Below, piece after piece: positions 13,302-20,647 of a stretch of 42,219 nt of DNA. This stretch comes from a virus, in IMG/VR virus record IMGVR_UViG_3300017991_000185, positions 1 to 42,219 of that record. One strand, 5' to 3'. Below the pieces are notes generated by a model, which saw only the letters and a program-made list of their open reading frames with translations, was not told the DNA's origin and searched no databases. Made by a program: the position numbers and the translations under genes. Each line of letters opens with the position of its first letter. Positions within the stretch are counted from its first letter, which is position 1.

Positions 13302-13734
13302 AAATGCGAGCGTTAATAAAATCCGAGGATGGGGAAAGCGGGAATGCTGGCACGTCAGTCCGACTGGCAACCACGTGCGGCTTGGCAACTACGTGCAGCT
13401 TGGCAACCACGTGCGGCTTGGCAACTACGTGCAGCTTGGCAACCACGTGCGGCTTGGCGACCACGTGCGGCTTGGCGACGGCGTGCAGCTTGGCAACCAC
13501 GTGCGGCTACCGGTGTACGGGTCGGCAACATACCAAATGCACTGGTATGCGCCTGGAATAATTAGAAGTGGGTGTATTGTGAGGCCATGCGGTTGGTGGC
13601 AAGAAAATGTAAGAAGATGCGCGGAAGAGCACGGTTATACGAACCAGCAACAAGATGATTATGCTTTTTACGTAGACCAAATCATTCGGTGGGAAAAACA
13701 GATGGGCAATAGGCTTGGAAAGCGAGGGGCCTGA
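13294..13734 (+). CDS. Hexapeptide-repeat (left-handed beta-helix) protein
   Basis: 146 residues from ATG 13294, with AAGGGA just upstream and overlapping the previous stop. A short N-terminal part (IENASVNKI) leads into eight perfect six-residue units of the form G-N/D-x-V-R/Q-L (about residues 25-72), the pattern of left-handed parallel beta-helix coils as in hexapeptide acyltransferases. A C-terminal Trp/Cys-rich domain follows. There is no catalytic His in an extended loop, so an enzyme is unlikely; a structural, binding or scaffold role is inferred. The unit alternates His-Arg and Tyr-Gln versions. Confidence 0.75.
   Translation: MIENASVNKIRGWGKRECWHVSPTGNHVRLGNYVQLGNHVRLGNYVQLGNHVRLGDHVRLGDGVQLGNHVRLPVYGSATYQMHWYAPGIIRSGCIVRPCGWWQENVRRCAEEHGYTNQQQDDYAFYVDQIIRWEKQMGNRLGKRGA
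13366..13509 (+). repeat. Eight tandem 18-bp units in the beta-helix gene
   Basis: Units of the form GGCAACCACGTGCGGCTT run without interruption from 13366 to 13509. Units 1, 3 and 5 are identical and units 2 and 4 are identical, including silent positions, so a 36-bp two-unit block was duplicated recently. CACGTG recurs in most units. Confidence 0.92.
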
Positions 13735-14096
13735 TGAATAAGCCTAAAATGAATGAGATTAAGCGGTTAGAAAAGGCACGAGACCATTTGCTAACCCCGT
13801 TGGCTATCTGCGTGCGCGATGACCGGCGAGACGCCGCATTGAAAGCGATTACAGAGGTCGACCGCGCCATCGCCGAGCTTGAGCCTAAGCCGCCGGTGGA
13901 AAAGGGCGGGATTTACAAGGTGGTGGGAAGGGGTTGGCCGTTAACACGGCATCTGTGCGAAGTCGAAAAGGTAGAGGAGGCGCGCTGTCTTGGGAGCCTG
14001 TACCAGGTAGCAAGTACGAGCTCCGAAGTGCGGTGGTTTTGCTACAACGAATGGACCTTCACGCGCCTTGTCGAGGCCCCCGATGCAGGCAGATAG
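13734..14096 (+). CDS. Hypothetical protein, 120 aa
   Basis: ATG 13734 overlaps the previous stop and has GAGGGG upstream. Helical N-terminal half (EIKRLEKARDHLLTPLAICV) and a beta-rich C-terminal half with conserved-looking aromatics (GGIYKVVGRGWPLTRH; VRWFCYNEWTFTRLV). The second half resembles small SH3-like barrels. It overlaps the next gene by 14 nt. Confidence 0.65.
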   Translation: MNKPKMNEIKRLEKARDHLLTPLAICVRDDRRDAALKAITEVDRAIAELEPKPPVEKGGIYKVVGRGWPLTRHLCEVEKVEEARCLGSLYQVASTSSEVRWFCYNEWTFTRLVEAPDAGR

Positions 14097-14286
14097 GATA
14101 TACACAGGCATTAAATTCTTTGGGCGGAAGGTCTTTGTCGAAGGCTTCGGCGATGAGGTAGCGGACGCGGCGTTGAAGCAGCTATTTTATGACAGCTACA
14201 CGCGGACAAGGCCGCTGGAAATGCGTCGGCCCGAGTCGCAGATAGTGTTGGAAGCGGCCAAAAAGCAGAAGGGGCTGTTTGAATGA
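14083..14286 (+). CDS. Hypothetical protein, 67 aa
   Basis: ATG 14083 lies inside the previous gene end. Small alpha/beta protein (RIYTGIKFFGRKVFVEGFGDE) ending in a basic helix. It overlaps the helicase start (ATGA) and is therefore coupled to it, suggesting a replication accessory. No family recognised. Confidence 0.6.
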   Translation: MQADRIYTGIKFFGRKVFVEGFGDEVADAALKQLFYDSYTRTRPLEMRRPESQIVLEAAKKQKGLFE

Positions 14287-15494
14287 GGGACGAACAACTT
14301 TATTCGTTAGAGGCCGAGGCTTACGTCCTGGGCGCGATGATAATCGAGCCGGAAATAATAGGCAAGGTCATTCAGTGCGTCACAGAAGATGACTTCTACC
14401 GCGCGGAGCACAAGATTATCTGTATGGCTCTTGGGCAGATGTTCATTGAAGAAAAGCCCATCGAGGGGCCGTCTCTGCTGAACGAATTGAAAACACGGGG
14501 CGAGCTTGAGATGGCCGGGGGAGTTGAATATCTCCAGCAGTTATTCGACTCGATGGTTGGTTCGGCGTCGTGGGAATACTATACAAAAATAATCAAAGAC
14601 AAGTCCCAGTTCCGCCAGCTCGTTAAGAACGTCAACGAAATGAAGCGCATTCTGGCAACGCCGGGCGAGGTGGGCGACCAGGCCCGCCAGGTACAAAGTT
14701 TGGCTCTTGGTGTAAAGCAGGACGAAGAGGGCGTGATGAGTATAGCCCAGGCTATACAGGCCTACAAGTCGCAGGAGGAGTTTCGGGTAGTCCACCCCAC
14801 GGGCTTAAGAGACATTGACCGTATCATCGAAGGCATAGGGCCGGGCCAGTTTGTGGTATTGGCCGGGCGGCCGTCAATGGGTAAAACTGCTTTAGCGGTG
14901 CAGATTGCCATTGGCTGGTCGAAGAACAACATTTCAGTAGTTCTTTTCACGCTGGAGATGACCTGCGCGGAGCTTGCCGGCAGGGCTTTGAGGGCGGAGG
15001 AAGAACAAGGGCTTGTCCCCCTGCCTTTGACCTTGCACCAGAACGCCGAGACGCCTGATAGTCAGTATGCATATTCCAAAGTCTCAAAATGCGACGCGGT
15101 GGTTGTTGATTACTTACAGCTAATGAACAATGGGAAAACATCAGAGTCCCGCCAACAGGAGATAACCACTATCTCCCGGAAATTAAAACGAATGGCCGTG
15201 TCCCTGAATATTCCTGTTATTGCTTTGAGTCAATTGAACCGCCAGCCCGATGTTCGGGAAGACCATCGGCCGAGAATAAGTGATTTAAGAGAGTCGGGGA
15301 GTTTGGAGCAGGACGCGGATAAAGTCCTCTTGGTTTACCGGGAAGATTATTACAGGAAAAAGAAAGACCCGGGCGCAGAGCCTGACGGCTGCGCTGAAGT
15401 AATAATTGCCAAGAACAGAAACGGAAGGACTGGAGTTGCGCAATTAGTATTCGTTGACGAGCGAGTGAAATTCTATGACAGGAGCCAGATATGA
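14283..15494 (+). CDS. DnaB-like replicative helicase
   Basis: 403 residues. The N-terminal DnaB domain spans about 5-110 (SLEAEAYVLGAMIIEPE). The RecA-like core has Walker A GRPSMGKTAL at 195-204, VLFTLEM at 220-226, Walker B VVVDYLQLM at 273-281 and SQLNR at 316-320 with the arginine region after it. The stretch between LFTLEM and Walker B is about 50 residues, clearly shorter than the roughly 90 of E. coli DnaB, so a loop or helix pair is missing or replaced. As family knowledge this is the hexameric 5'-3' helicase of the fork; it follows the initiator-like gene. Confidence 0.93.
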   Translation: MRDEQLYSLEAEAYVLGAMIIEPEIIGKVIQCVTEDDFYRAEHKIICMALGQMFIEEKPIEGPSLLNELKTRGELEMAGGVEYLQQLFDSMVGSASWEYYTKIIKDKSQFRQLVKNVNEMKRILATPGEVGDQARQVQSLALGVKQDEEGVMSIAQAIQAYKSQEEFRVVHPTGLRDIDRIIEGIGPGQFVVLAGRPSMGKTALAVQIAIGWSKNNISVVLFTLEMTCAELAGRALRAEEEQGLVPLPLTLHQNAETPDSQYAYSKVSKCDAVVVDYLQLMNNGKTSESRQQEITTISRKLKRMAVSLNIPVIALSQLNRQPDVREDHRPRISDLRESGSLEQDADKVLLVYREDYYRKKKDPGAEPDGCAEVIIAKNRNGRTGVAQLVFVDERVKFYDRSQI

Positions 15495-15829
15495 AATGGA
15501 AACCGAAAGTAGGCGAGAAGGTGTGGCGGGCCGGTTGCAAGCCGTGGACAGTTGTTTCGGTCACTGAAGAGCCGCAGGTGCAGTTGTATAGCGATGGGCT
15601 GTCGCAGACAGTTCCGCTCTCCGCCATTCGCCCCGCCCACCCCATCAAGGGGCGGATATACAGGGCCAAGCTTAAGCGCAACGATGAACTTTGCAGGTAC
15701 GGTAAGGTTTCATTGGACGAAAGGCCGGGGGTTTGTTGGTTGCGGTACGACGGAACCTTCCACAAGGTGTCAATTGACGATTACGAATGGACGGAGCTTG
15801 TGCCAAAGGATGGCCAAAACGAACAATGA
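15491..15829 (+). CDS. Hypothetical beta-rich protein, 112 aa
   Basis: Coupled to the helicase by a 4-nt overlap. Two beta-rich modules (KVWRAGCKPWTVVSVTEEP and PIKGRIYRAKLKRNDE ... VCWLRYDGTFHKVSIDDYEW) suggest tandem SH3/KOW-like small barrels. Function not recognised. Confidence 0.65.
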   Translation: MKWKPKVGEKVWRAGCKPWTVVSVTEEPQVQLYSDGLSQTVPLSAIRPAHPIKGRIYRAKLKRNDELCRYGKVSLDERPGVCWLRYDGTFHKVSIDDYEWTELVPKDGQNEQ

Positions 15830-15848
15830 TTAAAAAGCTGAAAGCTCG

Positions 15849-15876
15849 TATCTGTGAGTATATATACACACAGATA
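15849..15876. promoter_or_regulatory. 28-bp near-perfect palindrome
   Basis: TATCTGTG (15849-15856) and CACAGATA (15869-15876) flank the self-complementary GTATATATAC (15858-15867), with a single A:A mismatch on each side. It lies in the 68-nt gap before the NinG-like gene. It could be an operator (AT-rich centre), a cruciform, or an RNA hairpin in the leader. Confidence 0.5.
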
Positions 15877-15897
15877 TAACGGAGACCAACGGCACGG

Positions 15898-16332
15898 ATG
15901 GCAAAAAGGAAAAAGACTGCAATCAAGGAAACCATAAGAAGGAAATTCAGTGAATATGTGCGGCGAAGAGATGCGCTTGAGTATCAGAATGAATGCCCCG
16001 AAACACCGGCTTCTTATTGCAGATGCTGTGTCTGCGGAACAGTTCGCCCCTGGAAGGAATTTGACGCGGGGCACTGGATTGACCGAAGGTTTGAACCCAC
16101 AAGATTTGCCAAGAGGAATGTACACGCGCAATGCCGGAAATGCAACCGCACAAGCAACCCCGAAATCAAAGACAAGTACCGGCTATTTATTGAAAATAAA
16201 TACGGCCTCACGGCCGCCGCAGCCCTTCGTAAAAGGGCGGGCAGGTTGGGCTTCTGGAGACCCGGACGCCTGGAGCGCGTCGAAAGGGCCGTTGACAATA
16301 TGCTGAACAAGTTAAAGAAACAGACTTTTTGA
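15898..16332 (+). CDS. ninG: NinG-like recombination endonuclease
   Basis: 144 residues in the style of lambda NinG (Rap). The two zinc knuckles are CCVCGTVRPW and CRKCN, bracketing the HNH-like core FDAGHWIDRR and NVHAQCRKCN. A basic C-terminal helix follows. As family knowledge, Rap/NinG resolves Holliday junctions and acts in phage recombination. The start ATG 15898 has CGGAGA upstream. In lambda the gene lies in the nin region after the replication genes, and the position here is comparable. Confidence 0.85.
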   Translation: MAKRKKTAIKETIRRKFSEYVRRRDALEYQNECPETPASYCRCCVCGTVRPWKEFDAGHWIDRRFEPTRFAKRNVHAQCRKCNRTSNPEIKDKYRLFIENKYGLTAAAALRKRAGRLGFWRPGRLERVERAVDNMLNKLKKQTF

Positions 16333-16343
16333 AAGAGCGCACG

Positions 16344-16733
16344 ATGAAAGAAGAACTCCAAAACGAGCTTGCGGAGCACGCAGAAATGGGCCGAGAGGGG
16401 ATATTGAGGGCCGTGGAGTTTTTGAAAACGCAAGCCCCGGAAGTTGTTAGAGAATTGCTGTGGTACAAGGGGATTGAGGCAGCCTTTTGGGTTGTTTTCT
16501 GCGGTTTTTGTTTGTGGGTGATGTGGTTTCCGGTTTGGCGCAGAATGCCGGGGTGGTGCAACGACCGGAACGGCTGGGACAGGGTGGAGGTCGGGCCGCT
16601 ACCGGAACTTGTGTGGGGAGCCGCTTCCTTGTTCTTCCTTCTTCCCGGCTTGGGATATGGGTTTGATGTACTACAAATCCTCATTGCCCCCCGTGTGTAC
16701 CTAATCGAGTACGTTAGCAATTTGGTTAATTAA
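16344..16733 (+). CDS. Membrane protein, two predicted helices, 129 aa
   Basis: ATG 16344 is preferred over an upstream TTG because GAAAGAGCG precedes it. Hydrophobic spans lie at about residues 48-66 (AAFWVVFCGFCLWVMWF) and 95-118 (AASLFFLLPGLGYGFDV), with a Cys/Trp-rich loop between them. The gene immediately precedes two small membrane proteins that look like holin and spanin genes, so it may belong to a lysis cassette; its own role is uncertain. Confidence 0.6.
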   Translation: MKEELQNELAEHAEMGREGILRAVEFLKTQAPEVVRELLWYKGIEAAFWVVFCGFCLWVMWFPVWRRMPGWCNDRNGWDRVEVGPLPELVWGAASLFFLLPGLGYGFDVLQILIAPRVYLIEYVSNLVN

Positions 16734-16751
16734 CTTTTGAAAGGACGCAAA

Positions 16752-16985
16752 ATGAACGGCGAAAAGAAATGGTATCAGAGCAAGGGCGTATGGGGCTCGA
16801 TTATCGTGGTGCTTGTAATGCTGCTACGAATGTTCGGGCACGAAGAAACAGCAGGCCAAATCGAAGCGGAATCCGAAGGTATCACGCAGTGGGCTCTTGA
16901 GGTTGTAGGGCTCGTTGCGGGTCTCCTGGCTTTTTGGGGCCGGATAACTGCGGACTCAAAAATCGGGGGTGGCAGCAATGATTAA
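16752..16985 (+). CDS. Holin-like protein, 77 aa
   Basis: ATG 16752 has GAAAGGACG upstream. The layout is typical of small phage holins: a short charged N terminus, a hydrophobic segment at about 13-28 (VWGSIIVVLVMLL), an acidic hydrophilic middle (EETAGQIEAESEG), and a second span at 48-64 (LEVVGLVAGLLAFW). Holins permeabilise the inner membrane at a set time. It is coupled to the spanin-like gene by an 8-nt overlap. Confidence 0.72.
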   Translation: MNGEKKWYQSKGVWGSIIVVLVMLLRMFGHEETAGQIEAESEGITQWALEVVGLVAGLLAFWGRITADSKIGGGSND

Positions 16986-17322
16986 AATGATTGCCGCCAT
17001 CGCAGCGGCCGTGGCCGCGCTGGTGGGACTGTTCAAGTGGTACGTCAACCCGAAGCGCAAAAAGAAGAGCGACCTTGAAGATGAAATCGACGAGGCGCGG
17101 AAAACCCCATCAAGGCTTACGCGGTGGCTCGATAAGGCAAGGCGGCTTGTGCTGGTGTTTGCGATTTTGCTGGCAGGTTGCACACAGCAGATTGTTCTGC
17201 ACCCCATCGAGCAGGCGGACATTATTAAAGTTGAGCAGGGCCAGACTATCACCGCGCCAAAGGACGGTTACTACTTAAGCGACGAGTACGTTGAGGGCGT
17301 TATGCAAGTAACAGTTGAATAA
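16978..17322 (+). CDS. Spanin-like protein with N-terminal helix and internal lipobox
   Basis: 114 residues. Residues 1-22 form a membrane segment (MIKMIAAIAAAVAALVGLF), then a basic and acidic helical stretch (KRKKKSDLEDEIDEARK). A second hydrophobic segment follows ending in the lipobox LLAGC at about residues 61-65, then a polar C-terminal part (APKDGYYLSDEYVEGV). It looks like an i-spanin front and an o-spanin lipoprotein joined in one frame, or a two-helix protein in which translation could also start at a later codon to give the lipoprotein alone. It directly follows the holin-like gene. Confidence 0.58.
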   Translation: MIKMIAAIAAAVAALVGLFKWYVNPKRKKKSDLEDEIDEARKTPSRLTRWLDKARRLVLVFAILLAGCTQQIVLHPIEQADIIKVEQGQTITAPKDGYYLSDEYVEGVMQVTVE

Positions 17323-17332
17323 GGAGCTTTTT

Positions 17333-17515
17333 ATGGCCAAGGAACTACCCAAAAAGATTTACGGCAGGCACGGCGGCCCTATGGACGATGTGCTGTTTGA
17401 GGCCGACCCCGACCCTATGTTCTTCGTTAACGACGAGGAGCCCGCAAAGGTCGGCATTTACATTTTGAAAGGCACAGCCACTATCAGGGCCAGCGCAGAA
17501 GTTAAAGAGGATTAA
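17333..17515 (+). CDS. Hypothetical protein, 60 aa
   Basis: ATG 17333 has AAGGAG 8 nt upstream. Short acidic alpha/beta protein (EADPDPMFFVNDEEPAKVGIY). It follows the spanin-like gene in the same operon; not recognised. Confidence 0.6.
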   Translation: MAKELPKKIYGRHGGPMDDVLFEADPDPMFFVNDEEPAKVGIYILKGTATIRASAEVKED

Positions 17516-17559
17516 GGACAGCCCTGGGCCACGGAGGGCCCGCTTTTTAGGAGCTTGAA

Positions 17560-17799
17560 ATGAAGGTGCAGATAACGAGGGATGAAAATGACGTGCAGGG
17601 CGATTGGGAGCTTTGCGTCTGGCCCTCTTCTGTAAAGTTGGAAAAGAATTCTGCTGCTTGGAATGATGCATCGGGAGAACGGGTCTTGGCTTTGGGACAA
17701 ATGTGGCCGGAACTGTTCGTGGCCCTTGCGGGCAAGGCGTTTCCGCGTGGCTCCAAAGGAACCTACGAAATCACTATCAGGAAGGTGCAAGATGACTGA
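17560..17799 (+). CDS. Hypothetical protein, 79 aa
   Basis: ATG 17560 has AGGAG upstream. Beta-rich at both ends (MKVQITRDENDVQGDWELCVW; YEITIRKVQDD) with an aromatic centre, suggesting a small single-domain fold. It overlaps the next gene by 8 nt. No family recognised. Confidence 0.6.
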   Translation: MKVQITRDENDVQGDWELCVWPSSVKLEKNSAAWNDASGERVLALGQMWPELFVALAGKAFPRGSKGTYEITIRKVQDD

Positions 17800-17989
17800 A
17801 AAAGAGCTAAGGCAAAGGTTGGCGAAGTTGCCCGATATAGCCTTAACAGACTTATATGAATGTTTTGGCCCTATTGTCAACAGGAGCAAGATAATCAGGG
17901 CGGTTCTGGGTACTTGGAAGGAGAGCGAAAGAATGCGCCGGGTAGTAGAAGAAGAATTAAAAGGCTGGGAACGTGAGACAAAGGATTGA
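17792..17989 (+). CDS. Hypothetical helical protein, 65 aa
   Basis: ATG 17792 is preceded by GAAGGTGCAAG. Mostly helical and charged (TEKELRQRLAKLPDIALTDL; RMRRVVEEELKGWERETKD). It overlaps the kinase start by 17 nt. Possibly a small regulator; not recognised. Confidence 0.6.
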   Translation: MTEKELRQRLAKLPDIALTDLYECFGPIVNRSKIIRAVLGTWKESERMRRVVEEELKGWERETKD

Positions 17990-18761
17990 CATCCAGCGCG
18001 AGATAGCCTGGCACGACAGACGCATAAGGGACCTTGAAGGCGAGCTCGTGAGAATGAGGCTCGAAGAGAACGAACGCCAAATGGACAAGACAATACAAGG
18101 AAAGGCGAAGCTGGTGAGGCTATTAGGCTTTTCAGGCAGGATACATTCGGGCAAGACGAGCGCGGCGAAACACACAATAGCAAGGCTGCGGGCCAAGGGC
18201 CACAAGGTTGCCGAGATAAATTTTGCCGACCGGTTGAAGGAGCTTGTGCTTGAGTTGTTTGTGCCAGTGGAATGGGACTGGATTCTGTCTGACCTTGAGA
18301 AAAACAAAGGTATGGTACTCCCCTGTGGGATGACCGTTCGCCAGACCTTGCAATGGTTCGGGACTGATGTTTGCCGCGAAGAGTGGCAGGACGTTTGGGT
18401 CAATGCGTGGAGGCGGCGGGTCCAAGAAGCGGAAGAAGGCGGTGTTGACTACGTCATTGTCTCCGACGTGCGCTTCCCCAACGAGCTAAAGGCCATACAG
18501 GATATGAGCGGGAAGGTGATTAGGTTCTTAAGGGCGCCTCATTTGGATGACCAGCACGAAAGCGAAATAGCATTGGACGAGATAGAGATAGGGTCCTTGA
18601 GGACAGTTTTCCAAGACACACAGCGCTACGTGCGCATTGCCGTTCCGAGAGAGGGGATACAGGAACCGCACTTCGGCGCCCTGATAGACAATACAAATAT
18701 GTCTCTCGACGAAAAAAATAAAGCCGTATGGAAACTGGTAAAGGAAAGGAAATGGATATGA
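17973..18761 (+). CDS. Deoxynucleoside monophosphate kinase
   Basis: 262 residues from GTG 17973. A P-loop GFSGRIHSGKTS lies at residues 52-63, followed by features typical of phage dNMP kinases of the T4 gp1 type: NFADRLKELV, TVRQTLQWFGTDVCR (substrate region) and YVIVSDVRFPNEL. The first 45 residues are a charged coiled-coil-like extension. As family knowledge it phosphorylates dNMPs to dNDPs to feed phage DNA synthesis. The GTG start has a modest AAAAGG upstream; later starts at Met28 or Met37 are possible. Confidence 0.85.
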   Translation: MRQRIDIQREIAWHDRRIRDLEGELVRMRLEENERQMDKTIQGKAKLVRLLGFSGRIHSGKTSAAKHTIARLRAKGHKVAEINFADRLKELVLELFVPVEWDWILSDLEKNKGMVLPCGMTVRQTLQWFGTDVCREEWQDVWVNAWRRRVQEAEEGGVDYVIVSDVRFPNELKAIQDMSGKVIRFLRAPHLDDQHESEIALDEIEIGSLRTVFQDTQRYVRIAVPREGIQEPHFGALIDNTNMSLDEKNKAVWKLVKERKWI

Positions 18762-19192
18762 AGCGCATCGAAGGGCTATGGTATTTTGCACACCCCCACA
18801 CCGCCAAAGACGCCAATGGCAATTATGTGCCCGAAGCGGAAGAAGCGAACTTCCGGCTGTGTAATTACCGGGCAGCGGTGTTGTTACAATTAGGATACAA
18901 CATTTATTCGCCTATCAGTCATAGCCATCCCATCCACAGGGCATCGCCGACATTTCTGGCGCGCCACGAGCACGAGATGTGGTACGAACTTGATAACGAA
19001 ATGATTGTTAAATGTGACTTCAAGGGCGTTATTCTTGCTCCCGGCTGGCAGCACTCAAAGGGTTGTGACGGAGAAAAGAAGGCCTTTGAAAAACTCGACA
19101 GGATTGTCAAGTTCTACGATGATATTGTGAATGCCAATATCAAAAAGGATATGGTGCTTGGCTTGCTTTCTCAAATAGAGGCAATTTCTTAA
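18752..19192 (+). CDS. DUF1937/deoxyribosyltransferase-like protein
   Basis: 146 residues from ATG 18752 with AAAGGAAAGGA upstream. The pattern WYFAHPHTA near the N terminus, NFRLCNYRAAVLLQLGYNIYSP ISHSHPI in the middle and a late VILAPGWQHSKGC matches the small nucleoside 2-deoxyribosyltransferase-like superfamily that includes DUF1937. It sits next to a dNMP kinase, so a nucleotide-handling role is plausible. Biochemical activity is not shown by the sequence alone. Confidence 0.75.
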   Translation: MDMKRIEGLWYFAHPHTAKDANGNYVPEAEEANFRLCNYRAAVLLQLGYNIYSPISHSHPIHRASPTFLARHEHEMWYELDNEMIVKCDFKGVILAPGWQHSKGCDGEKKAFEKLDRIVKFYDDIVNANIKKDMVLGLLSQIEAIS

Positions 19193-19229
19193 ATAGGAAA
19201 ATGGGGATAAATAAGAAGGGAGCAGAACG

Positions 19230-19649
19230 ATGAATGAATTTGGTTTTAAGTTGCTGGCTATAATGTCTATGGGCTGCTTGTTGGCAATGCTCTTGGGCTT
19301 CCTGTTCAGCTTGCCCGGCTGTGGGCGTGACATTGTGCAAGAGCCGGAGCCTCGGAAGATTAGAGCCGCTGAGGTGCAGGAAGTGTATCTGACGAACATA
19401 GAGACGGGCAACAAGGCGTTAGAGCCTGCCTATTTCAACACAGCCACCAACGAATTTAACTGGACGCCGGGGCTTATGGACGAGGGCGTTTACAAGTGCG
19501 AAGTGAACGCGGCCGGGGATACTGAGGTTGTAACAATCACCGTCAATGACGGCGGCGCGCCGAGCCTTGCGGAATTTTTAGAGTACTACCCGCACGAGCG
19601 GAATTTAATTGATTATGCCAGAGAAGCCAAAGATTGGGAGAGGCCGTAA
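19230..19649 (+). CDS. Putative lipoprotein, 139 aa
   Basis: The N terminus (FKLLAIMSMGCLLAMLLGFL) is a long hydrophobic segment ending in SLPGC, a lipobox-like site. The exported part has an Ig-like stretch (TATNEFNWTPGLMDEGVYKCEV ... VVTITVNDGG). Signal peptide, lipid attachment and export are inferred. It may act in superinfection or host surface interaction, or in lysis. It precedes small cytosolic genes in the same operon. Confidence 0.62.
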   Translation: MNEFGFKLLAIMSMGCLLAMLLGFLFSLPGCGRDIVQEPEPRKIRAAEVQEVYLTNIETGNKALEPAYFNTATNEFNWTPGLMDEGVYKCEVNAAGDTEVVTITVNDGGAPSLAEFLEYYPHERNLIDYAREAKDWERP

Positions 19650-19930
19650 TGGACAAGCGAAAATTGCGCGTCGGTGATGTCGTAATTGGTGAATATGGCT
19701 TTTGGGTTGTAACGGCGAGAGCAAGGACGGGCTCGTGCCTTGCGGCTCCTTTAAGTTGTGTGAAAAAGAGAAGCAACTGGGGAACGATGGGTGTTGTTAC
19801 AAAACAGGAAGTGAACGAAAACGACATCCTGTTCAATCTCTGCGAAAACAAGTGGGCCAACTTCGGCGACGAAGATTTAACCGAGCGACTGGTAGTTAGA
19901 GCGACAGAAGAAAAGAAGGAGAGGCCGTAA
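19649..19930 (+). CDS. Hypothetical protein, 93 aa
   Basis: Starts at ATG 19649 overlapping the previous stop (TAATG). Beta-rich N-terminal half (KLRVGDVVIGEYGFWVVTAR) followed by a charged C-terminal part with FNLCENKWANFGDEDLTERL. The 3' end of the gene (GAAGGAGAGGCCGTAATG) repeats the coupling arrangement seen at its own start. Not recognised. Confidence 0.62.
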   Translation: MDKRKLRVGDVVIGEYGFWVVTARARTGSCLAAPLSCVKKRSNWGTMGVVTKQEVNENDILFNLCENKWANFGDEDLTERLVVRATEEKKERP

Positions 19931-20178
19931 TGAAAGGCGCACAGCGGTATGACGGCGAATGGTTTGATATAAGCGTGTTAGACCAACACTACATTGTCTG
20001 CTGTGATTGTGGGCTTGTCCACGAAATAGATTATGCGATTGTCAAGGACGATAACCACGTCCTGTTGAAAATGCGGCGCGTCGATAAGGCCACAGCACAA
20101 CAGCGCAGCAAGAAGGAATGCAGGGCCAGCATTAAATCCATCTATCAGAAACTGTTCAAGAAAAAGAGGCCGAAATGA
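19930..20178 (+). CDS. Conserved phage protein with Cys pair, 82 aa
   Basis: Contains HYIVCCDCGLVHEIDYAI in a beta-hairpin setting, a small Cys-knuckle fold seen in short phage proteins of unknown function, followed by a basic tail (IYQKLFKKKRPK). Coupled to its neighbours on both sides. Confidence 0.68.
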   Translation: MKGAQRYDGEWFDISVLDQHYIVCCDCGLVHEIDYAIVKDDNHVLLKMRRVDKATAQQRSKKECRASIKSIYQKLFKKKRPK

Positions 20179-20459
20179 ACGAGCTAAGCACACCGGGGCA
20201 ATATAAAAGCCCCTATCAAAACGCCGACACAAAGGAATACACGCCTGAAGAGGACGCGCTGCTTCAGCATATTCTGGCTTTTCGCAAGCGCAACGGGATG
20301 CGATGCCTGTCGGCCACACAGACCTTGGTGGTAGTAAAGGACTTTTACGTCCCGATGATACAGGCCGCCAAGATGCTGGCGTATTCCGTCTTGAGTCCCG
20401 GCGCTGTCAAGAGCGAGGACGATATAGAACTGGCGAGAGAAATTGCAGAATGGGACTGA
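20175..20459 (+). CDS. Hypothetical protein, 94 aa
   Basis: ATG 20175 overlaps the previous stop. Mostly helical (EEDALLQHILAFRKRNG; MIQAAKMLAYSVLSPG). No known domain recognised. It overlaps the next start by 10 nt. Confidence 0.62.
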   Translation: MNELSTPGQYKSPYQNADTKEYTPEEDALLQHILAFRKRNGMRCLSATQTLVVVKDFYVPMIQAAKMLAYSVLSPGAVKSEDDIELAREIAEWD

Positions 20460-20647
20460 CCTGTGAGCAATGCCACAAATACCCCGTGGGCGTGGTAGTG
20501 CCTGTTGTTCGCTATGGGGCTATTGAAAGATATAAAAGTTTATGTCTTGTATGCTGGATGAGAAACCACGGCAAGGACATAAGAGCCAGAGAAATTGAAG
20601 AGAGCTATGAAAGGATGCTGAATGCAGATAATCGACAGGGAAGTTGA
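20450..20647 (+). CDS. Zinc-knuckle protein, 65 aa
   Basis: ATG 20450. Cys pairs LTCEQCHKYP and LCLVCWM form a zinc-binding motif; the rest is helical and charged. Overlaps the phosphoesterase start by 26 nt. Confidence 0.58.
   Translation: MGLTCEQCHKYPVGVVVPVVRYGAIERYKSLCLVCWMRNHGKDIRAREIEESYERMLNADNRQGS

Noticed and set aside
13105-13500. Long minus-strand frame with repeated VVAKPHV/VVAKLHV units
   Set aside because: It is the antisense shadow of the hexapeptide repeat gene and has no ribosome site or operon context.
13366-13509. CRISPR-like array of short repeats
   Set aside because: Units are 18 bp with no spacers, are in frame, and encode a regular six-residue protein repeat.
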